From: Treponema sp.
Lineage (GTDB): Bacteria; Spirochaetota; Spirochaetia; Treponematales; Breznakiellaceae
Assembly: GCA_031290325.1 (NCBI GenBank)
Contig: JAITNU010000214.1
Location: forward strand, 1 to 5,440
Length of the DNA stretch: 5,440 nt
Direction: 5' to 3'
Positions within the stretch are counted from its first letter, which is position 1, and the number at the start of each line of letters is the position of its first letter. Positions 1 through 4,670 of the stretch are shown here, piece by piece. The position numbers were made by a program, and so were the translations under genes. The notes beneath the pieces are model-generated. The model saw nothing but the letters and a program-made list of their open reading frames with translations. It made no database searches and was not told where the DNA came from.

Positions 1-411
1 AATAAACGGAAAAAGGATTATCACGTCTCTAAATCGGCGGTCAAGGACGGTAAATATCAGCAATTTTATAATCTTGATAATGAAATTAAAAATTTTATCA
101 TTTCAATAAATGCTGTCCCTGTTGAACGTAATAAAGGGTTAGATGGTATTTACTCTTCTGTAGATGGGTTAACAGGAATAAGATTTCAGAGAAAAAATGA
201 GTCTGTTTCAGAGGTTATTGCTTTAATGCAAAAAGCATCAGAAGAAAAACCTATAATAAAGAAAATAGTAATAAAAACCCATGACTCTGAGTTTTTTGAA
301 ATAATTCCAGATGATTTTGTTGTTTTAGAATCTTTAGAATACAAAGTAAAAAGTATTGTTACTGCTTGTGTAAATAACCGTAAAAAATTATTGAAAAGAG
401 GCGATACATAA
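1..411 (+). CDS. 3' end of an AT-rich gene, possibly the C-terminus of a DNA methyltransferase or restriction-related protein
   Basis: Frame 1 is open from the first base to a TAA at 409-411, giving 136 residues. The first ATG (226) lies well inside the open frame and has no good Shine-Dalgarno site, so the true start is probably upstream of the window. The piece is soluble-looking, rich in Lys, Ile and Glu, with no signal peptide or membrane segment. It contains a segment of the form NKGLDGIYSS, then GIRFQRKNESVSEVIALMQK, then an Ile/Val-rich strand (KKIVIKTHD). I associate a 'GLDG... vRiQr..Es..Ea...l.kA' arrangement with the C-terminal tails of some DNA methyltransferases and linked restriction proteins, but this is recollection rather than a motif assignment. 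Base composition is about 29% GC by hand count, against 53-62% in sampled 60-bp lines of clpA, so horizontal acquisition is likely. Coding status is well supported; identity is weak. Confidence 0.6.
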   Translation, partial: NKRKKDYHVSKSAVKDGKYQQFYNLDNEIKNFIISINAVPVERNKGLDGIYSSVDGLTGIRFQRKNESVSEVIALMQKASEEKPIIKKIVIKTHDSEFFEIIPDDFVVLESLEYKVKSIVTACVNNRKKLLKRGDT

Positions 412-432
412 CAAGAAGGCATCTTTCGGTTC

Positions 433-459
433 CGGGTAAAATCATTCGCCCGTTTTCTT
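433..459 (+). terminator. weak Rho-independent terminator-like hairpin after the first gene
   Basis: About 20 bp after the TAA of the upstream gene, CGGGT (433-437) can pair with GCCCG (448-452), including one G-T pair, around a 10-nt loop. TTTTCTT follows immediately. The position and T-run fit a terminator for the first gene, but a five-pair stem is short. Confidence 0.3.
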
Positions 460-525
460 GAAGGGTGCAGGTATACTTTCGATCATTGCTTTTAATGCCC
501 ATACCACTGCATCTCTGAATCTTCC

Positions 526-544
526 TGAGCGTCTGAGACGCTCA
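526..544. repeat. 19-bp perfect palindrome, possible core of a dispersed extragenic repeat
   Basis: The arms TGAGCGTCT and AGACGCTCA are exact reverse complements around a single central G at 535, giving nine pairs. On the minus strand the flanks read CATTTGAGCG... and ...GGAAGATTC. This loosely resembles the widespread extragenic repeat family with a TCATTCTGAGCG...AAGAATC pattern. The palindrome is seen directly; the family assignment is inference. No second copy occurs in the window. It has no T-run on either side, so a terminator role is unlikely. Confidence 0.5.
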
Positions 545-723
545 AATGATACTGAGCAAGTTCAGAAGGTAGATTCTGGAAACTCTTTCGGTGCCATTCC
601 TGACATATCCTAGCCGTAAACCAGAGGTCGGATTTATAGTCACGATAAATGTTTTTGAATCTTTCCGCCTTTGGATAACAAAGGGACTCTGAGGTCTGGG
701 CATAAATTTCCTCCAAAATAGAG

Positions 724-750
724 AAAAAATACGTGCACCATAAATGCACG
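724..750 (-). terminator. Rho-independent terminator of the tRNA gene
   Basis: Read on the minus strand, CGTGCA (750-745) pairs perfectly with TGCACG (737-732) around a 7-nt loop. It is followed by TA and then six Ts (729-724). The hairpin starts 46 bp beyond the 3' end of the tRNA and has no T-run on the plus-strand side, so it points the right way to end the tRNA transcript. The stem is short (six pairs, four of them G-C), but hairpin plus T-tract is the expected form. Confidence 0.6.
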
Positions 751-796
751 ATGCCACACGATTCTGAACTTTTTTTCGATTTTGCTCTATATAAAC

Positions 797-870
797 TGGG
801 CCCACCTGGACTTGAACCAGGGACCTACGGATTATGAGTCCGCAGCTCTAACCAACTGAGCTATGGGCCC
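797..870 (-). tRNA. tRNA with CAU anticodon (tRNA-Ile2 read via lysidine, or elongator tRNA-Met)
   Basis: On the minus strand the 74-nt sequence folds into a complete cloverleaf. The acceptor stem GGGCCCA/TGGGCCC has seven pairs. The D stem is GCTC/GAGC, and the anticodon stem GCGGA/TCCGT has one G-T pair. The loop is CTCATAA with anticodon CAT, and the T stem CCTGG/CCAGG encloses TTCAAGT. The discriminator is A (797) and the next bases are GTT, so CCA is not encoded and must be added by the CCA-adding enzyme. A CAT anticodon can mean initiator Met, elongator Met or Ile2. The paired first acceptor base and the lack of three G-C pairs closing the anticodon stem argue against initiator. The GGGCCCATAGCTCAG body resembles isoleucine tRNAs, so Ile2, with its C34 modified to lysidine by TilS, is my preferred but unproven reading. 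Confidence 0.93.
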
Positions 871-893
871 GAACATTCGGCTCCTATTTATCT

Positions 894-923
894 AATATAC
901 TACAAAATACCGGGGAAATGCAA
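894..923 (-). promoter_or_regulatory. probable sigma-70 type promoter of the tRNA gene
   Basis: On the minus strand a -35 box TTGCAT (923-918; 4 of 6 matches to TTGACA) is followed after 18 bp by a -10 box TATATT (899-894; 5 of 6 matches). The -10 box ends 23 bp before the tRNA 5' end at 870, leaving room for a short 5' leader removed by RNase P. Confidence 0.55.
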
Positions 924-963
924 GTATCCAGGCGATTTATTTGTATATTTTGATACGTCCCCA

Positions 964-992
964 TTGTCTTCTTCATCATTTTACTATATCCT
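964..992 (+). promoter_or_regulatory. candidate clpS promoter (weak)
   Basis: TTGTCT (964-969) and TATCCT (987-992) are separated by 17 bp, each matching consensus at about 4 of 6 positions. A transcript from here would begin only a few bases before the AAGG ribosome site at 1003. A better -35-like box, TTGATA at 950-955, has no good partner at 16-18 bp. clpS must have a promoter in 871-1003 because the tRNA upstream is on the opposite strand; which boxes are used is uncertain. Confidence 0.3.
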
Positions 993-1014
993 AAAATACC
1001 ATAAGGTTGGAAAT

Positions 1015-1326
1015 ATGCCGGTACATTTGAAAAATGGAACGAAACCAAAGGCCCAGAAAAAGGAACAGCTCAAGGAACCAGAGGAATTCCGGGTCATCCT
1101 CTTGAATGATCATTTTACCACTATGGATTTTGTGGTCGATGTCCTGATTCTGATCTTTCATAAGAATGAGGAAGACGCAAACCGGATTATGCTGGATGTA
1201 CACCGGAAAGGACGGGGTATTGTGGGGCAATACCCCTGGGATATAGCTAAAACCAAGGTTGAGCAGGTCCATAACCTGGCCAGGCAGCACGAATTTCCGC
1301 TTCGGTGTATTATTGAACAAATTTGA
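1015..1326 (+). CDS. clpS: ClpS, N-degron adaptor of the ClpAP protease
   Basis: ClpS is a small cytoplasmic adaptor that binds proteins with destabilising N-terminal residues (Leu, Phe, Trp, Tyr) and hands them to the N-domain of ClpA. The product has 103 residues, close to the 106 of E. coli ClpS. Residues 1-22 are a Lys/Glu-rich flexible tail; the folded core runs from FRVILLND (25-32) to the C-terminus. The pocket region reads LNDHFTTMDFV (30-40), with conserved Asn31, the gatekeeper-like Met37 and the VH of DVHRKG (His63). ETKV-type and FPLRC signatures near the end match the family as AKTKV (78-82) and 94-98. The residue after the conserved Asn-Asp is His33, where E. coli and Caulobacter have Asp. 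I chose ATG 1015 over an in-frame TTG at 964: the ATG has AAGG eight bases upstream, while the TTG would add 17 residues that look unlike the family. clpA follows after 143 bp. Confidence 0.95.
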   Translation: MPVHLKNGTKPKAQKKEQLKEPEEFRVILLNDHFTTMDFVVDVLILIFHKNEEDANRIMLDVHRKGRGIVGQYPWDIAKTKVEQVHNLARQHEFPLRCIIEQI

Positions 1327-1336
1327 ATAAACGCAT

Positions 1337-1365
1337 TTTATATTTATGCAATTTAATAGTATAAT
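1337..1365 (+). promoter_or_regulatory. strong candidate promoter for clpA and downstream genes
   Basis: A perfect -10 box TATAAT (1360-1365) lies 17 bp after TTTATA (1337-1342; 4 of 6 matches to TTGACA) in an AT-rich stretch just after the clpS stop. Transcription would start near 1372, giving clpA a leader of roughly 98 nt. This separates clpA, aat and dnaE at least partly from clpS transcription. Confidence 0.6.
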
Positions 1366-1384
1366 CTAATTAGTAAGGATTTTT

Positions 1385-1411
1385 ATGCGGTTCAGAGTGG
1401 AGTTCTTGTGA
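1385..1411 (+). CDS. putative 8-residue leader peptide ORF upstream of clpA
   Basis: ATG at 1385 is preceded by AAGGA (1375-1379) with a 5-bp gap, a good Shine-Dalgarno arrangement. It opens MRFRVEFL and stops at TGA 1409-1411. The stop overlaps the GTG start of the next micro-ORF in the sequence GTGA. It begins about 13 nt after the predicted transcription start. Nothing in the composition (no run of one regulatory amino acid) suggests classical attenuation. It could be chance, since the ORF is very short; the ribosome site and the overlap are the only support. Confidence 0.3.
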   Translation: MRFRVEFL

Positions 1412-1473
1412 GATTTTTTTTCGGTTTTGAGGAGTATATACTTAAATTGAACGTGTCGGAGTATGTAAAATGA
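1408..1473 (+). CDS. putative 21-residue micro-ORF overlapping clpA start
   Basis: GTG at 1408 has GGAG (1399-1402) five bases upstream. The ORF encodes 21 residues starting MRFFFGFEEY and ending in VSEYVK. Its TGA (1471-1473) overlaps the clpA ATG as ATGA, the classic layout for translational coupling. It contains a run of eight Ts (1414-1421) coding for Phe codons, where slippage could occur. A regulatory role for clpA translation is possible, but no homologue is known to me and the ORF may not be expressed. Confidence 0.3.
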   Translation: MRFFFGFEEYILKLNVSEYVK

Positions 1474-3854
1474 AGATCAGTGGGCATGTGCAGGCCATTA
1501 TAAATGCCGCCTATAATGAGGCTAAGGTACGAAACCATGAGTACCTGACTCCAGAACATATACTATATGCAGCCTTGGCCTTTGATGAGGTCCAGTCCAT
1601 ACTTTCCGCTTGTGGTGCAAACCTTGAGCAGCTTAAACATGGTATGGAAAGTTACTTTGAACAGAAGGTTCCTATAATGGGCGCCACGGAACCGACCCAA
1701 ACGGTCGGTTTTCAGAGTGTTATTGAACGGGCGGTGCTTCAAAGTCAGTCTTCCCAGAAACAAATCCTGGATGTGGCTGATATTTTGGTGTCCCTTTACG
1801 ATGAGGAACGGAACTATTGCGCCTATTATTTACGCAAACTCGGGGTAAAGCGGCTGGAACTCCTCAATATGCTCTCCCACGGTATGGATGGGGAGGGTGA
1901 ACAGACCTTTGCCTATACTAAAATAAACCGGGGCCAGGGAGAGGAAGAGGGGAAAGACGGGGCTTTTGAAGATGAGGGTGTGGATGCTTCCCAAAAGGCC
2001 AGGGGTAATAAACGGAGTGCCCTGGATCGGTATGCCACGGAACTCACCGCCCTGGCACGGGAGGGGCGGCTTGAGCCGGTCATAGGCCGGGAAGTTGAGT
2101 TGGACCGGACCATCCAGGTGCTCTGCAGACGGTTCAAGAACAACCCTGTTCATGTGGGGGATTCGGGGGTGGGAAAGACCGCCATCACTGAGGGATTAGC
2201 CCAGCGTATTGTGGCTGGTAAGGTGCCTCCTACGCTCAAGAATTTTTCCATTTTTTCCCTGGATATGGGCGCCTTGGTGGCAGGTACCAAGTACCGGGGG
2301 GATTTTGAGGAACGGATTAAGCGGGTGATTGAGGAAATGCTCAAGAAAGAGCGGGCCATTCTCTTTATCGATGAGATACATACCATCGTGGGAGCCGGGT
2401 CGGTTTCGGGGAGTGCCCTGGACGCATCGAACCTCCTCAAGCCTGCCCTTACCTCGGGGAGGATTCGCTGCATTGGGTCCACGACCCACGAGGAATACAG
2501 CAAGTTTTTTGATAAGGATCGTGCCCTTTCCCGGCGTTTTCAGAAGATCGACATTGAGGAACCGACTGAGGGGGATGCTATTGCCATCCTCAAGGGGCTT
2601 ACCTCAAAGTATGAGGAGTACCATAAGGTCCGCTACCATGATGAAGCGGTGGAAGGGGCGGTGCGGCTTTCTGCCCAGTTTATCACAGAACGACGGCTCC
2701 CGGATAAGGCCATTGACGTGATCGACGAGGCCGGGGCTTTTGCCCGGATCGAGGCGTTCAAGCGGGCTGAAGGGGAAAAAGACGAGGTCCAGAAAAATGC
2801 GAAGCGTATGAGCCTGGCAAAGGAGGAGCCGGAAATCATCGACATAGATCTGCCTTTAATTGAAACCGTGGTTGCCCGGATAGCCCGGATCCCGGAACGC
2901 TCGGTGGGAGAAAGTGAAAAGGACAAGCTCCGTACCTTGGAGACGCGGCTTAGGGCGCGGATCTTCGGCCAGGATGAGGCGCTGCGGGCAGTGGTCCAGG
3001 CGGTCAAACGGTCCCGGGTCGGTTTCCGGTCGGGAAACAAGCCGGTGGCGAATTTTCTCTTTGTAGGCCCGACAGGGGTTGGTAAAACTGAATTGGCCCG
3101 GAGTCTCGCGGATATCCTGGGGGTGCCCATGCACCGCTTCGACATGAGTGAGTACCAGGAAAAGCATACGGTTTCACGGCTCATCGGCTCGCCGCCGGGG
3201 TATGTGGGGTATGAAGAGGGGGGGCTTCTCACCGATGCGGTACGGAAGCAACCCCATAGTGTGGTCCTCCTGGATGAAATTGAAAAAGCCCACCCGGATA
3301 TTTACAATATCCTCCTCCAGATCATGGATTATGCCACCCTCACGGACAATAACGGCAGGAAGGCGGATTTTCGGAATGTGGTCTTCATTATGACCAGTAA
3401 CGCCGGCGCCCGGGACATCGGTAAGAGTCTCATCGGTTTTGGGGAACGGATCGTCGATGAATCCGCAGTAAACGGGGCAGTGGAAAAGGCCTTTACCCCG
3501 GAATTCCGAAACCGCCTGGACGTGGTGGTCCGGTTCGGCCATCTCTCTCAGGAGATCATGGTCTCCATTGTTCGTAAGGAACTGGAGAGCTTCAAAGAAC
3601 AGTTGGCAGAGAAAGGGGTACACCTCGATATAAGCGAGGCCTGTGTGGACCAATTAGCGGAAGACGGGTACAGCCGGGAATTCGGCGCCCGTAATGTGGG
3701 GCGGGTCATTGAAGAGCGGATAAAGTCCTTCTTTGTGGATGAGGTTCTCTTCGGCAGCTTAAGCGAAGGGGGCGCGGCGCAGGCAGATTGGCAAGACGGT
3801 GAGTACCGCATCAGGGTGCTCGACCGGGGGGCTGCTGCCGAAGTGCTTATCTGA
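1470..3854 (+). CDS. clpA: ClpA, AAA+ unfoldase subunit of the ClpAP protease
   Basis: ClpA forms a hexameric ring that uses ATP to unfold substrates and thread them into ClpP in the cytoplasm. The 794-residue product aligns with E. coli ClpA (758) throughout. An N-domain (about 1-137), which docks ClpS, is followed by a charged Gly/Glu-rich linker (about 138-185). D1 has Walker A GDSGVGKT (230-237, Lys236), Walker B LFIDEIH (298-304, Glu302) and arginine pair Arg355/Arg356. D2 has Walker A GPTGVGKT (533-540, Lys539), Walker B LLDEIE (600-605, Glu603), sensor Asn644 and arginines 680/682 in EFRNR. An Ile-Gly-Phe loop (655-657) is the expected ClpP contact. There is no full ClpB/ClpC middle domain, but a charged insert (about 431-455) sits at that place. 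All catalytic residues appear intact. ATG 1470 has GGAG eight bases upstream, and its N-terminus matches the family. aat starts 30 bp downstream with no terminator between. Confidence 0.97.
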   Translation: MKISGHVQAIINAAYNEAKVRNHEYLTPEHILYAALAFDEVQSILSACGANLEQLKHGMESYFEQKVPIMGATEPTQTVGFQSVIERAVLQSQSSQKQILDVADILVSLYDEERNYCAYYLRKLGVKRLELLNMLSHGMDGEGEQTFAYTKINRGQGEEEGKDGAFEDEGVDASQKARGNKRSALDRYATELTALAREGRLEPVIGREVELDRTIQVLCRRFKNNPVHVGDSGVGKTAITEGLAQRIVAGKVPPTLKNFSIFSLDMGALVAGTKYRGDFEERIKRVIEEMLKKERAILFIDEIHTIVGAGSVSGSALDASNLLKPALTSGRIRCIGSTTHEEYSKFFDKDRALSRRFQKIDIEEPTEGDAIAILKGLTSKYEEYHKVRYHDEAVEGAVRLSAQFITERRLPDKAIDVIDEAGAFARIEAFKRAEGEKDEVQKNAKRMSLAKEEPEIIDIDLPLIETVVARIARIPERSVGESEKDKLRTLETRLRARIFGQDEALRAVVQAVKRSRVGFRSGNKPVANFLFVGPTGVGKTELARSLADILGVPMHRFDMSEYQEKHTVSRLIGSPPGYVGYEEGGLLTDAVRKQPHSVVLLDEIEKAHPDIYNILLQIMDYATLTDNNGRKADFRNVVFIMTSNAGARDIGKSLIGFGERIVDESAVNGAVEKAFTPEFRNRLDVVVRFGHLSQEIMVSIVRKELESFKEQLAEKGVHLDISEACVDQLAEDGYSREFGARNVGRVIEERIKSFFVDEVLFGSLSEGGAAQADWQDGEYRIRVLDRGAAAEVLI

Positions 3855-3861
3855 GCCGGCG

Positions 3862-3891
3862 ATGGACTGGCGTTACTTGAGGTTATGGTGA
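3862..3891 (+). other. possible 9-residue ORF linking clpA to aat
   Basis: An ATG 7 bp after the clpA stop opens MDWRYLRLW and ends at TGA 3889-3891, overlapping the alternative aat start GTG 3888 as GTGA. It lacks a clear Shine-Dalgarno site, so it would need re-initiation by ribosomes finishing clpA. At this length chance is the more likely explanation. Confidence 0.15.
3879..3882 (+). promoter_or_regulatory. ribosome binding site of aat, bearing on its start codon
   Basis: GAGG ends only 2 bp before ATG 3885 but 5 bp before the in-frame GTG 3888. Usual spacing favours GTG 3888 as the codon really used, which would shorten the protein by a single residue. No other good ribosome site lies nearby. 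Confidence 0.45.
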
Positions 3892-4661
3892 GGGATCGAA
3901 GGTCTCCCGGGCCTGATCCCGATTTTCCCTATCTCAACGAATACCAGCGTTTTTTCTTTCCTGCTCCGGACCGGAAGCCTGGTAATATCATCGCGGTGGG
4001 GGGGAACCTCTCGCCGGGGATGCTCCTCTCCGCTTATGAGCAGGGTATATTCCCCTGGTATAATCAGGAAGACCCCATACTCTGGCAGTCCCCGGACCCG
4101 CGTTTTGTGCTGTTCCCGGAAAAGCTCCATATCTCCTCATCAATGCAAAAGGTCTTCAAACGAGGGGACTTTGCCTGTGCCCTGGATCGAAATTTTGCCG
4201 GTGTCATCCAGGGCTGTGCTGAAATATACCGGCCCGGTCAAGGGGGTACCTGGATTACCGGGGACATCATCGCCGCGTATACGGAACTGCATTGCCTGGG
4301 CTGGGCACATTCGGCGGAAAGTTATCAGGACGGGGAACTTGTGGGCGGCTGTTACGGCATACGGCTGGGTGCGGCCTTCTTCGGGGAATCCATGTTCGCA
4401 GAGCGGTCCAACGCTTCTAAAGCGGCCTTTCTCACCCTGGCACAACACCTTTTTTCCGATGGAGTTGCCTTTATCGACTGCCAGGTCCACACCGCGCATC
4501 TCCAAAGCCTGGGGGCTGAGGAAATAAGCCGCCGGGATTTTCTCAGGCTCCTCAGAAAAACCCTGGCGTCCCGTGGCCGGGATCCGGTCCTGCGGGATAC
4601 GCAGGATCGCCGGGGTAACTGGGGGAACCATAGCTTCACAAACCAGGGGCTTTACGGGTAG
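3885..4661 (+). CDS. aat: leucyl/phenylalanyl-tRNA-protein transferase
   Basis: Aat moves Leu or Phe from its aminoacyl-tRNA onto the N-terminal Arg or Lys of a protein, turning it into a ClpS/ClpAP substrate; it acts in the cytoplasm. The product has 258 residues against 234 in E. coli, longer mainly through about nine N-terminal residues, a small insert before GTWIT and a longer C-terminal tail (about 236-258). Family signatures are continuous: VGGNLSPGMLL (38-48), GIFPW (54-58), PILWQSPDPR (64-73), GTWITGD (Trp123), FFGESMF (165-171) and IDCQV (197-201). Residues equivalent to E. coli Trp49, Trp111, Phe153, Glu156, Asp186 and Gln188 are present as Trp58, Trp123, Phe165, Glu168, Asp198 and Gln200. 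The second Trp of the usual LWWSPDPR is Gln68 here. Start is ATG 3885 or GTG 3888. Placement behind clpS-clpA supports joint action in the N-degron pathway. dnaE follows after 9 bp. Confidence 0.96.
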   Translation: MVRDRRSPGPDPDFPYLNEYQRFFFPAPDRKPGNIIAVGGNLSPGMLLSAYEQGIFPWYNQEDPILWQSPDPRFVLFPEKLHISSSMQKVFKRGDFACALDRNFAGVIQGCAEIYRPGQGGTWITGDIIAAYTELHCLGWAHSAESYQDGELVGGCYGIRLGAAFFGESMFAERSNASKAAFLTLAQHLFSDGVAFIDCQVHTAHLQSLGAEEISRRDFLRLLRKTLASRGRDPVLRDTQDRRGNWGNHSFTNQGLYG

Positions 4662-4670
4662 TATGATCCC

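Larger units (their letters stand above)
412..723. other. non-coding stretch between the AT-rich gene and the tRNA unit
   Basis: This stretch has intermediate composition (about 38-47% GC per 60-bp line by hand count), unlike both flanks. Two overlapping minus-strand open frames cross it, but one starts inside the tRNA gene and both run through the tRNA terminator hairpin. Neither has a recognisable domain. The stretch contains the weak terminator at 433-459, the palindrome at 526-544 and a short inverted repeat CAGAA/TTCTG (563-567 and 574-578). I see no gene here; a decayed coding remnant on the minus strand cannot be excluded. Confidence 0.5.

Noticed and set aside
732..750. Inverted repeat CGTGCA/TGCACG as an operator
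   Set aside because: The T-run on one side and its place downstream of the tRNA explain it better as a minus-strand terminator.
492..805. Two overlapping minus-strand open frames (85 and 87 codons)
   Set aside because: The longer one starts inside the tRNA gene and both span the tRNA terminator hairpin. Neither shows a ribosome site with family-like protein sequence, and parts of the translation come from the palindromic repeat.
964..1014. TTG at 964 as an upstream start of clpS
   Set aside because: No ribosome site precedes it and the extra 17 residues (SSSSFYYILKYHKVGN) do not resemble the ClpS family; ATG 1015 has AAGG at good spacing.
2151..2153. His228 just before the ClpA D1 Walker A motif as a possible defect
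   Set aside because: The position is usually hydrophobic, but Tyr is common here in other ClpA proteins (NNPLYVGD type), so His is a mild variation outside the catalytic motif.
2633..3232. 199-codon minus-strand open frame inside clpA
   Set aside because: It lies wholly antisense to the well-conserved D1/D2 coding sequence of ClpA. Its Ser/Arg/Ala-rich composition is what the reverse of a GC-rich gene gives, and no domain is visible.
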